DNA from: an uncultured Planctomycetaceae bacterium
GTDB lineage: Bacteria; Planctomycetota; Planctomycetia; Planctomycetales; Planctomycetaceae
Reading direction: 5' to 3'
DNA: 9,908 nucleotides
Assembly: GCA_903823545.1 (NCBI GenBank)
Contig: CAIJTL010000504.1
Coordinates: 1 to 9,908, forward strand
In this document: in pieces, positions 1-6,134 of the stretch
How positions within the stretch are numbered: the first letter of the stretch is position 1
Layout: the number at the start of each line of letters is the position of its first letter
Translations under genes and position numbers: made by a program
The notes under the pieces: model-generated
Told to the model about the DNA's origin: nothing
Databases searched by the model: none
What the model saw: only the letters and a program-made list of their open reading frames with translations

Positions 1-318
1 ACCCTGGCTCGGCAAGTTGTGTGTGATTGGTTTTGTTGGATCATCCCAGGCCAGCTCGTTCTGTCGTACCTCAATGACTCCCGAAGGGCTGGTCGCCGCT
101 CCCGGCTGATGATTGAACCTGATCGTCGGCGGCATTACTTCAGGCGTCTTCGCGGACGGCTCTTGCATGAACCCGGAATTCGCCTCATGGAGTTGCAACA
201 GCCGCTCGACCCGCTCCCGCATCGCTCCATCGTCGCCACAAACGCGAGCCAGCAACGCCCTCCGCTCCACCGGGTCGGCGACTTCCAAGGCATCAGCAAA
301 GAGTTCAAATTCGGTCAT
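1..318 (-). CDS. Serine/threonine protein kinase, N-terminal part (runs off window edge)
   Basis: An open frame of 106 codons starts at the ATG at 318-316 and stays open to the left edge, so only the N-terminus is seen. It begins MTEFELFADALEVADPVERR and continues with an acidic, Leu/Arg-rich helical stretch containing ARVCGDD, RERVERLLQLHE and GFMQEP. From memory, this is the pre-kinase helical leader (D-P-x-E-R ... C-G-D-D ... R-V-E-x-L-L-x-x-H) at the start of many planctomycete Ser/Thr kinases, where it precedes the catalytic domain. The kinase domain itself would lie outside the window, so no catalytic motif can be checked. The gene lies 3' of an ECF sigma factor remnant in the same orientation, a common planctomycete pairing. 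Its start codon overlaps the stop of an upstream frame (TGATG), but that frame runs through repeats and is probably not a gene. Since the partner sigma gene is broken, the kinase may also be decaying. Confidence 0.66.
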   Translation of the reverse strand, partial: MTEFELFADALEVADPVERRALLARVCGDDGAMRERVERLLQLHEANSGFMQEPSAKTPEVMPPTIRFNHQPGAATSPSGVIEVRQNELAWDDPTKPITHNLPSQG

Positions 319-384
319 CACAGAGTTCGGTTTTCGAGTTCGATTTCAATTTCTTCAATGTCGGCGAGCCGGATTTCAACGTCG

Positions 385-503
385 GCGAGCTGGGGTGCGT
401 TAGCCCCCGGAATCTCCCGGATGCGAGTCGAACACGTCGTCGAAACAGTCCAGGGGCTGACGCAGCCCGGCTCGCTTTGAGGGGGTAACGCACTTCGGCT
501 CGC
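385..503. repeat. Cluster of three short GC-rich intergenic repeats
   Basis: Three related units of about 23-26 bp occur in 120 bp between the sigma remnant and the kinase start. Two are on the plus strand: 453-475 (GGGGCTGACGCAGCCCGG then CTCGC) and 482-503 (GGGGTAACGCACTTCGG then CTCGC). One is on the minus strand, 410-385 (GGGGGCTAACGCACCCCAG then CTCGC). Their shared core is GGGGCTRACGCA....GGCTCGC. The 453 copy can form a tight hairpin (GGGCTG-ACG-CAGCCC). I associate similar 'ggggctaacgc...cggctcgcc' units with planctomycete intergenic regions, but that is recollection, not a search. They could be a dispersed palindromic repeat family; function is unknown. Confidence 0.6.
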
Positions 504-519
504 CTCACGAATGAAATCC

Positions 520-655
520 TCATTCGCCGACTCGCACAAGCTCCGACTCATCGAGCATATCGAGCAGCAAAGCGCGGGCGTAGGCCCATTGGCGTTTGAC
601 AGTACGCGGAGAAATGTCGAGTGCTTCGGCGGTTTCTTCGACGGACAGCCTGCTG
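520..655 (-). pseudogene. ECF sigma factor, C-terminal remnant (region 4 helix-turn-helix only)
   Basis: On the minus strand the last ~45 codons read LSVEETAEALDISPRTVKRQ, then W-A-Y-A-R-A-L-L-L and a short acidic tail ending VRVGE at the TGA (522-520). This is the region 4 helix-turn-helix that in ECF sigma factors contacts the -35 element; the Q/W-x-x-A-R-A-x-L spacing fits the planctomycete ECF group commonly paired with Ser/Thr kinases. Homology stops just upstream of the leucine of 'LSVEE', near 650, where the DNA becomes an RTX-protein fragment on the other strand. Region 2 (core RNA polymerase and -10 binding) is absent, so this cannot be a working sigma factor. A chimeric ATG-started frame (753-520) exists, but its first ~32 codons are antisense to the RTX fragment and look non-natural. 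The downstream kinase N-terminus supports an original sigma-kinase pair. Confidence 0.7.
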
Positions 656-1015
656 TTCGGCGGCGACGGCAACGACGACCTGATCGGCGGCCAGGGAGCC
701 GACAAAATCACCGCCAACGCGGGCGACGACATCCTCATCGCCGGCCTGACCACTCACGACGCTCGAAATTCGGCGGCTCACGAAGAGTTCTGGTGCAACG
801 TGCTCCACGAATGGACGGAGACTGACCCGTTCGCCACTCGCGTGAACCGCCTGCGAACCGGCTCCGGCCACACCGGCGCGAACCTGTTGGCGAGCGTCCT
901 CGATGACAACTCCGCCAATCAGATCGACCAACTGCAAGGCAGCACCGGCAACGCCTGGTTCCTCCTGAACTCGTGAGAAGACAAAATCACGGGCGAGACC
1001 GAAGCCACCAACTGA
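648..1015 (+). pseudogene. RTX/hemolysin-type calcium-binding protein, C-terminal remnant
   Basis: The plus-strand frame carries RTX nonapeptide repeats (G-G-x-G-x-D-x-L/I-x): LLFGGDGNDDLIGG, then GGQGADKIT and NAGDDILIAGL. A ~75-residue C-terminal region follows with W-T-E-T-D-P, NRLRTGSG and NAWFLLN, which fits the end of large secreted planctomycete RTX/FG-GAP-type proteins. The repeats bind Ca2+ outside the cell. The 5' part is missing: homology begins near 648-655, where the sequence becomes antisense to an ECF sigma gene. An in-frame TGA at 974-976 interrupts the tail; reading through gives EDKITGETEATN and a second TGA at 1013-1015, which looks like the original C-terminus. Truncation plus internal stop argue for a dead fragment. 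Between 1016 and 1093 I see only a short hairpin (CTGAG...CTCAG) and no coding signal. Confidence 0.68.
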
Positions 1016-1093
1016 TCCAGCAAGTCGAACATCACCATGCGAGCCTGAGGGCTGTCTCAGCATTTGATGATATAAGCCACGACCCTTTCCTAA

Positions 1094-1688
1094 AATCTTC
1101 TCATAGAAACAAGATTTTCAACGTTTGCAGAGCAGAGAGTTCATCTTGGTGGTTCAGAGTGGGTCAGTCAGTCCAAGTGGAGCGGCGCGAACTGGAAAAC
1201 CGCGGCGGGCAAGATTAAGGGCGCACCGAGTATCCCGACTTGATGATCAAGTTCGCGGAAATTGCGTCGAGCGAATTCATCTTCACCGGTTGGGGCAAGT
1301 TGAAGTTTCGGTTCCTCGACCATGGCGGCACCTGGACCACGATCCTCAACGAATTGACGCTGACTCCCGCCGAACAGTTCGCTCGGTACTGCGACGCGAA
1401 CAATCCGTATGCAGCCAACACATTGCTCATCCGCTCGTTCAACGACCCGATGTTCGCGCAGTTGGTCGAGTCCCCATCGGCGAAAGCTCGGCTCGCGTTC
1501 GTGGAGTTCTTGAAGGCTCAGCCCACTCCCCGCCATCGCGACTGGCTAACCAAGCTGAGAACCGAACCCGAGAAATCCGTCAGCGCCGCCACCACGGAAG
1601 CTCTTGAAAACCTCAAAGCACAAGCCAACGATCCGCCGCCAAGATCGGCGACATCACGTTTGAGGAGCCGCCACAGAAGGCGGAATGA
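1094..1688 (+). pseudogene. Unrecognised protein gene broken by two frameshifts
   Basis: Three consecutive plus-strand frames join into one protein-like sequence. Frame 1 ends GANWKTAAGKIKGAPSIP near 1234. The next frame continues at DLMIKFAEIASSEFIFTGWG and runs through GGTWTTILNELTLTPAEQF and ARLAFVEFLKAQPTP to about 1640. The last ends KIGDITFEEPPQKAE at a TGA (1686-1688). Each change of frame equals loss of one base (near 1230-1237 and 1630-1641), and in each case the continuation reads as natural protein while the original frame ends or turns arginine-rich. About 195 residues are recovered, with no N-terminal Met upstream (TAA at 1091-1093), so the 5' end may also be missing. I do not recognise the family; the C-terminal half is helical and charged, with no signal peptide or membrane segment. 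The ATG at 1240 would give an intact 152-residue frame, but its C-terminal 18 residues look out of frame. Confidence 0.5.
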
Positions 1689-1816
1689 ACTTTCCTAGAT
1701 GTTTCGAGTGTGAATCACAACGTGCAGCCCCGCTTCGCAGAAGCTGTTGGGTTGTCGAAGACTCGATGAATCCGACTTGAACCTCTTAGCCACTTTGAAC
1801 GATTCTCCCGCACAGT

Positions 1817-1867
1817 GAAGCCGCTAGCGGTTGGCTTCGGATTTCGAGTTTCGAGTTTCGGATTTTT
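1817..1867. repeat. Nested palindrome and TTCGAGT tandem repeat upstream of cysS
   Basis: Positions 1821-1830 are the perfect palindrome CCGCTAGCGG, flanked by an outer inverted repeat GAAGCC (1817-1822) / GGCTTC (1833-1838). This is followed by a direct repeat built on GGATTTCGAGTTTCGAGTTT and CGGATTT up to 1867, ending in a T run seven bases before the cysS start codon. Together they replace any recognisable Shine-Dalgarno sequence. The arrangement could be a terminator-like end of the upstream broken gene or a dispersed intergenic repeat. I associate both motifs with planctomycete intergenic DNA from memory only. The rest of 1689-1816 shows just a small hairpin (GCTTC-GCA-GAAGC, 1732-1744). 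Confidence 0.5.
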
Positions 1868-1873
1868 TTCACT

Positions 1874-3463
1874 ATGCCCATTCGCGTTTACAGCACACTG
1901 ACACGTCAGAAAGAAGAGTTTCAAACGGTCGAGCCGGGGAAGGTCTCGATGTATCTGTGCGGACCAACGGTTTATAAGCCGGCTCACATTGGGCACATGG
2001 TTGGTCCGGTGATCTTCGACACGATCAAGCGGTATCTGGCGTACTCCGGGTATCAGGTGACGTGGGTCGTCAACATCACTGACGTGGACGACAAACTTAT
2101 CGTGAAAGCGAATGAGTTAGGAACGACCGTCGAAGCGCTCGCGAAAAAGATGACCGAGGATTATCTCGACAACTTGCGAACGCTCGGTGTCGAGAGCATC
2201 GACCACATGCCCTATGCGACGCAGTACATCAAAGAGATGCAGGAAATCATCTCCGGGCTCATCGAGAAGGGTTACGCATACCCGCTCAACGGCGACGTCT
2301 ATTTTGAATGCACGAAGGACGCCGACTACGGCAAACTCAGCGGTCGCAACCTGACCGAGATGCTGGCCGGCACGCGTGCAGAGACTCGCGACGGCAAGCA
2401 CAACCCGGCGGATTTCGCGTTATGGAAAGGCTCGAAGCCGGGCGAACCGGCGTGGGACAGCCCGTGGGGACCGGGCCGCCCCGGCTGGCACATCGAGTGT
2501 TCCGCGATGGCTCGCAAGCTGCTCGGCGACACGATCGACATTCACGGCGGCGGACTCGACCTGATGTTCCCGCATCACGAAAACGAACTCGCTCAGTCCG
2601 AGTCCTGCACCGGCAAGCCGTTCGCTCGGTATTGGCTGCACAACGGCCTGCTGCGCAAGAGCAGTGGCGGCAAGATCGGCGGCGATCACAGCCGGCACGG
2701 CGACGCTGTTGCGAATCAGAGCAGCGACATGATGGCCGAGAAGCAGGCTCAAGAAGAACAAAAACTTGCCGGCTCAAAGGGAGCCGAATCCGTGAAAACG
2801 GCTGTCTTCGCGAAGTTCGATCCTGAAACCGTCCGTTTCTTCCTGATGGCGACTCACTATCGCAGCCCGGTTGATTTCGGTGATGACCGGCTCGAAGAAA
2901 CGGCCAAGAGCATCGACGGTTTCTATCGCTTGATCGAGTCATTCACTCGAGTGACCGGCCAAGACTTTTATGCACTACCGATCGCGAAGTCGCGCTCCGC
3001 GTCATCAGAATTGTCCGGCGAACCGGACTCGTTCAATTCCGAACTCGTCGCGCTGCGAACGAGATTTCTCGACGCGATGGACGATGACTTCAACACCGGA
3101 GCCGCCGTCGGTGCGTTATTCGATCTTCGCAAAATGCTCAACGGTTTCATCGCTGAGCACAAGCTAGAGGCAGACGGTAAATCAAACACAGCCGCAATCG
3201 CTTCGCTCGTTCGTGGCGTAACACTGTTCAAGGAACTCTCAAACCTCCTCGGAGTCTTCCTAAAACCGATCGCCAAGAAAGCATCGAGCGGAGCTGACGA
3301 CGAGTTCATCAATCAGCTCATGCAACTCCTGATCTCGCTCCGAGCAGACGTTCGCAAGGCCAAACAATTCGAGATCGCTGACAAAATCCGTAAGGGCCTG
3401 ACAGATATGAAAGTCATCCTAGAAGACCGCCCCGATGGAACAATCTGGCGACGCGAAGTGTAG
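1874..3463 (+). CDS. cysS: Cysteinyl-tRNA synthetase (CysRS)
   Basis: This class I aminoacyl-tRNA synthetase activates cysteine with ATP and charges tRNA-Cys in the cytoplasm. The 529-residue product has the family signatures in order: CGPTVYKPAHIGH with the HIGH motif at residues 38-41; NITDVDDK (67-74); GWHIECSAM (204-212); IDIHGGGLDLMFPHHENE (221-238); and RFFLMATHYRSPVDF (321-335). The four zinc ligands expected from E. coli CysRS are present as Cys29, Cys209, His234 and Glu238. The protein is longer than the usual ~460 residues. The main reason is an insert of ~36 polar residues (about 261-296, rich in G, S, D, Q, E) directly before the KMSKS loop. That loop reads KLAGSKGA (297-304), not KMSKS. 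The C-terminal ~190 residues form the helical anticodon/DALR-like region. The start is the first ATG of the frame and aligns with the usual CysRS N-terminus; no Shine-Dalgarno is visible. The gene stands alone, followed by ~240 bp of non-coding DNA. Confidence 0.97.
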   Translation: MPIRVYSTLTRQKEEFQTVEPGKVSMYLCGPTVYKPAHIGHMVGPVIFDTIKRYLAYSGYQVTWVVNITDVDDKLIVKANELGTTVEALAKKMTEDYLDNLRTLGVESIDHMPYATQYIKEMQEIISGLIEKGYAYPLNGDVYFECTKDADYGKLSGRNLTEMLAGTRAETRDGKHNPADFALWKGSKPGEPAWDSPWGPGRPGWHIECSAMARKLLGDTIDIHGGGLDLMFPHHENELAQSESCTGKPFARYWLHNGLLRKSSGGKIGGDHSRHGDAVANQSSDMMAEKQAQEEQKLAGSKGAESVKTAVFAKFDPETVRFFLMATHYRSPVDFGDDRLEETAKSIDGFYRLIESFTRVTGQDFYALPIAKSRSASSELSGEPDSFNSELVALRTRFLDAMDDDFNTGAAVGALFDLRKMLNGFIAEHKLEADGKSNTAAIASLVRGVTLFKELSNLLGVFLKPIAKKASSGADDEFINQLMQLLISLRADVRKAKQFEIADKIRKGLTDMKVILEDRPDGTIWRREV

Positions 3464-3704
3464 TCAGTGACGGCCTGTGGTTCGGGGCATTTTCCGAAAC
3501 ATGCGTTTTGCGTATTTTTAGGTTGCGGCATTTCTGTCTAACAAGACGGATCGCACAAACTGATCTCTGGTCTGAGAGGCCCTTTTGAATCGGATCATGA
3601 CGGTACGTATCGCATCATTGTGTGGTGCGGCGACGGAACAATCTTCGTTACCAGCCGTTAATTAACCGAGAGGTTGCATTCAACGTAACTTCCGAACAGA
3701 AACG
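3464..3704. other. Non-coding interval between cysS and tRNA-Lys terminator
   Basis: I find no protein-like frame here. A weak inverted repeat TTCGG...CCGAA (about 3481-3498) with a T-rich stretch some 25 bases further on could contribute to cysS termination, but the stem is only five pairs and the T run is interrupted. Nothing else resembles an RNA gene or operator. Confidence 0.3.
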
Positions 3705-3740
3705 AAAAAACCCTCAGATTCCAGCGGAAAATGAGGGTTT
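3705..3740 (-). terminator. Intrinsic terminator of tRNA-Lys(UUU)
   Basis: On the minus strand a 9-bp perfect stem (AAACCCTCA at 3740-3732, TGAGGGTTT at 3716-3708) encloses a 15-base loop and runs into TTTTTT (3710-3705). It begins 8 bases after the last base of the tRNA, the position expected for a single-gene tRNA transcript. In the plus direction the stem is followed by a mixed sequence, so it acts mainly for the tRNA. Confidence 0.85.
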
Positions 3741-3748
3741 CGAGGGAG

Positions 3749-3821
<73 letters not shown>

Positions 3822-3918
3822 CGATCTTGCTTTTCAGCCATTTGCGAGAAAGCCGAGCAGCGTGGCCAGTGGGCGGGCGATCGTCGCTTGCGAAGCCATG
3901 GCCCGCTGAGTCTGCACG

Positions 3919-3948
3919 AAAAACCGCACTGCGATGACAGTGCGGTTT
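3919..3948 (-). terminator. Intrinsic terminator of tRNA-Lys(CUU)
   Basis: An 11-bp perfect stem, AAACCGCACTG (3948-3938 on the minus strand) and CAGTGCGGTTT (3931-3921), has a six-base loop and continues into TTTTT (3923-3919). It starts 5 bases after the tRNA 3' end. The stem is long and GC-rich, so termination should be efficient. Confidence 0.88.
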
Positions 3949-3953
3949 CAAAA

Positions 3954-4026
3954 TGCCCCCACAAGGACTCGAACCTTGAACCTAATGATTAAGAGTCATT
4001 TGCTCTACCAATTGAGCTATAGGGGC
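3954..4026 (-). tRNA. tRNA-Lys, anticodon CUU
   Basis: The minus strand folds as a 73-base cloverleaf. The acceptor stem is GCCCCTA with TGGGGGC, followed by TA and the D arm GCTC...GAGC. The anticodon arm is AATGA-CTCTTAA-TCATT with anticodon CTT, the T arm CAAGG-TTCGAGT-CCTTG, and the discriminator base A. CCA is not encoded. It reads AAG only and complements the UUU-anticodon gene next to it. The two share the TTCGAGT T-loop and GCTC/GAGC D stem but differ in acceptor and anticodon stems, so they are not a recent duplication. A possible -10 (TAGAAT, minus strand 4045-4040) lies 14 bases upstream; the matching -35 (GTGGAA at 4068-4063) is poor. Confidence 0.96.
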
Positions 4027-4230
4027 GAAGCGGGGCGGGATTCTAGTGAGTTCGAGTTCCGTTTCCACGTTACGAGGGTTTTTTTTTGGACTCAGTGGGA
4101 AATTCTCGTTAACGGAGTTCGCCTGCGTTATGCAACGCTCGACTGACAGGCATTCAAATATCCGCTGGAGTTCCGGCTGGGAAGATAATTGAGGGTCGCG
4201 AAATCGTTACACAAAGGGACCGCTCCGATT
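4027..4230. other. Non-coding interval between tRNA-Lys(CUU) and the UbiD-family gene
   Basis: This interval should hold the tRNA promoter (left part) and the 3' end of the UbiD-family transcript (right part). A 7-bp inverted repeat, GAAATCG (4200-4206) and CGATTTC (4226-4232), overlaps the UbiD-family stop codon on the minus strand but is not followed by a T run, so it is only a weak terminator candidate. There is also a nine-T run on the plus strand at about 4079-4087 and a small hairpin GCGTT-ATGC-AACGC near 4123-4136. No coding signal was seen. Confidence 0.3.
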
Positions 4231-5763
4231 TCACGATACAAAGTCTAGGCCGTACTCTTTCCACCTTAAGTTCAGGATCTCTTCAACTTCAGGCGATACC
4301 ACCAAAGGCTGAAAGTGTTTGACGATCTCACGCTCATTCACTCCCTTTGTCGTCGCGTCAATTCCGATTTTTCGGCCAGTGCCTCGAGTGGCAGGGGCGT
4401 GATCAAGGGAATCAGCGGGCCCGTCCCAAAGGACGAGATCGCGGGCGGGATCAGTGTGTGCAGCGATTCGCGAAAGCACGGCGGTCTCATCTTGGACATT
4501 GATGTCGTCGTCCACCAGAACGAGCATCTTAGCGGTTGCAATTCGAGGAAGACTCCAAAGTGCATGCATCACTTTGCGGGCTTGCTGAGAGTATGTCTTG
4601 TGAATGCTCGCGAAGACGAAATGGCGACAGGATCCCGAAAATGGAAATCGCCAATCGACGAGTTCAGGAATCCACATTTTTGCGATCGGCAGAAGTAATC
4701 GCTCGCACGCACGGTCAAGCCAATGACTCTCAGTCGGAGCCACTCCTGGAACCATTGCCGGAAAAACGGGGTTCGCTCGATGTGTGATCGCTGTAATGTG
4801 AATCATTGGGAGCAGTTGTCCGCCAACGTAGAAACCCGTGTCACGAGAAATCGGCGAGCACTGTTGCCACTCCTCCTCAGGATTCACAAAGCCCTCAATA
4901 ACGATTTCAGCAGACGCGGGAACTTCAAGTGGGACCGATCGAGCGGGGACAAGATCAACGGGCTTGTTTCTCAGAAAACCAGCAAAAATCAGCCGATCGG
5001 TTCGGGCGGGCAATGGAGCCCATGCTGCAATTTGTGTCAGCAAATCACCGCCCAAAACAATCGCAACGGGCATCTGCTGTCCGCGCGTCCGATATTCAGA
5101 CAAAAGAGACCAAATCTCCGACTGCTCGTCAGTATGAATGAGCAAGCTATCGCGTCCTCGTACCTCAAGCGGAACTACTGATATGTGTCGATATGGCGCA
5201 CCGTCCCCATCGGAACCAGCCGCTTCTGTTTTCGGCGCACGAGTATGAATTTGGCCTGAAGTAATGACCGGAGTTAAGTCTTTGGGCCACATCGTGAGGA
5301 TTGGGAGTTCGGCCAAATTCACATCACGACCGAGCTTCACAACTTGTTGACACAAGCCAGACTTCACGACAGCGGGAGGCCATTGTGACAACTCGGCGAG
5401 CCTAGGAAGTAGCCGCCAAGTATTCATAATCCCACTCGGTAACGCAGTGGCCAGCCAGTCTTCAATGCGCTTCGAGAGCAATTCAAACGATGGGACATTG
5501 AACGCAGAACTGATTCTGCGAGGGCTTCCCAGAAGATTGGTCACAACGGGAAACGAATGTCCGCGAACATTGTCGAAGAGCAATGCGGGACTTTCTGGAT
5601 GAGTTCGACGAACTCGATCGGTGATCGCAGCAATCTCGTATGCCGGATCAACTTCAGCCGACACACGCAGTAACTCGCGCTGATCATGCAACTGAGCCAA
5701 GTAATCCGCTAATTGATCGCTCGCCATGCTCGCTCCCACCTCGTCATCGAAGTGAGATGACAT
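4231..5763 (-). CDS. UbiD-family protein lacking the usual catalytic residues
   Basis: The 510-residue product follows the UbiD (prenylated-FMN decarboxylase) architecture: an N-terminal helix (QLADYLAQLHDQRELLRV), ELPILTMWPKDLTPVITSG (152-170), MPVAIVLGGD (231-240), VPLEVPASAEIVIEGF (277-292), AITHRANPVFPAMV (325-338), KMLVLVDDDINVQD (412-425) and the C-terminal KIGIDATTKG (465-474). Length and order match the family. The catalytic and cofactor positions, however, look replaced by my by-eye alignment to Fdc1/UbiD. The Asn and Arg of N-x4-R read His193 and Pro198. The E-G-P-x-G-E/D active-site loop reads CSPISR (302-307), so both acidic residues are gone. The metal-ligand Glu after G-x-P-V reads Asp270. 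Decarboxylase activity therefore should not be assumed. The start at 5763 overlaps the upstream stop (TAATG), suggesting translational coupling. An internal Met13 (5727) has a better Shine-Dalgarno (GGAG, 5 bases upstream) and sits where UbiD proteins usually begin, so the true start is uncertain. Confidence 0.88.
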   Translation of the reverse strand: MSSHFDDEVGASMASDQLADYLAQLHDQRELLRVSAEVDPAYEIAAITDRVRRTHPESPALLFDNVRGHSFPVVTNLLGSPRRISSAFNVPSFELLSKRIEDWLATALPSGIMNTWRLLPRLAELSQWPPAVVKSGLCQQVVKLGRDVNLAELPILTMWPKDLTPVITSGQIHTRAPKTEAAGSDGDGAPYRHISVVPLEVRGRDSLLIHTDEQSEIWSLLSEYRTRGQQMPVAIVLGGDLLTQIAAWAPLPARTDRLIFAGFLRNKPVDLVPARSVPLEVPASAEIVIEGFVNPEEEWQQCSPISRDTGFYVGGQLLPMIHITAITHRANPVFPAMVPGVAPTESHWLDRACERLLLPIAKMWIPELVDWRFPFSGSCRHFVFASIHKTYSQQARKVMHALWSLPRIATAKMLVLVDDDINVQDETAVLSRIAAHTDPARDLVLWDGPADSLDHAPATRGTGRKIGIDATTKGVNEREIVKHFQPLVVSPEVEEILNLRWKEYGLDFVS

Positions 5764-6044
5764 TAGTCCTGTTCGAGCTTCAACTTCAACTCATCTCGTT
5801 CTTTGCGAGTCACTTCCAAGTCGAACATCAAATACTTGATGTCCAGTCGGAGCTGGGAAAGTGCCTCTTGAACGAGTGACAGAATGCGGCGGCGGCGGCG
5901 AACCGATTCCACCACGCGACAATAAGACGCCTCCAAGTCGCGTTGTAATGGCTCCGGCAGCCCAGCGATTTTTTGGGCTAGCTCAATCAATTCACGCGGG
6001 AGATCGCTCTCGCTTGTGTCCGGAAATCGTGGCTTGGCGGTCAT
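5763..6044 (-). CDS. Small conserved-looking helical/coiled-coil protein, coupled to the UbiD-family gene
   Basis: The 93-residue product is charged and mostly helical: SDLPRELIELAQKIAGLPEP, then a basic cluster VESVRRRRRI, then a heptad-like C-terminus (LSQLRLDIKYLMFDLEVTRK ... ELKLKLEQ) that should form a coiled coil. There is no signal peptide, membrane segment or recognised enzyme motif. The basic stretch could bind nucleic acid and the coil could mediate dimerisation, but that is inference. I vaguely recall similar short planctomycete proteins annotated as hypothetical or 'transcriptional regulator', and cannot verify it. I chose the ATG at 6044 because AGGAG lies 9 bases upstream; a longer start at 6134 (123 residues) is possible, but the extra 30 residues look poorly structured. 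The TAA overlaps the ATG of the UbiD-family gene by one base, so the pair is probably one transcript and perhaps one function. Confidence 0.7.
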   Translation of the reverse strand: MTAKPRFPDTSESDLPRELIELAQKIAGLPEPLQRDLEASYCRVVESVRRRRRILSLVQEALSQLRLDIKYLMFDLEVTRKERDELKLKLEQD

Positions 6045-6134
6045 TTCTGCGAACTCCTGATCAATGTCCCCAATCAACAAATCAGATTCTGTGCCAGCGG
6101 ATGAAATTTCACAAGCCGCGAATCGCAAACACAT

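Noticed and set aside
318..551. Minus-strand open frame (77 codons) ending in TGATG overlap with the kinase start
   Set aside because: It reads the sigma tail in the wrong frame and then runs through the intergenic repeats; the product is low-complexity and unlike a natural protein. The overlap is probably chance.
1036..1075. Possible insertion-sequence end (GGGCTGTCTCAG...)
   Set aside because: It resembles some IS termini, but there is no matching inverted end, target duplication or transposase fragment; the CTGAG/CTCAG hairpin may be chance.
2337..2942. 201-codon minus-strand frame inside cysS
   Set aside because: It is Arg/Ser/Cys-rich shadow sequence opposite a strongly conserved gene.
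3478..3530. Intrinsic terminator for cysS
   Set aside because: Stem of only five pairs (TTCGG/CCGAA) with a distant interrupted T run; too weak to call.
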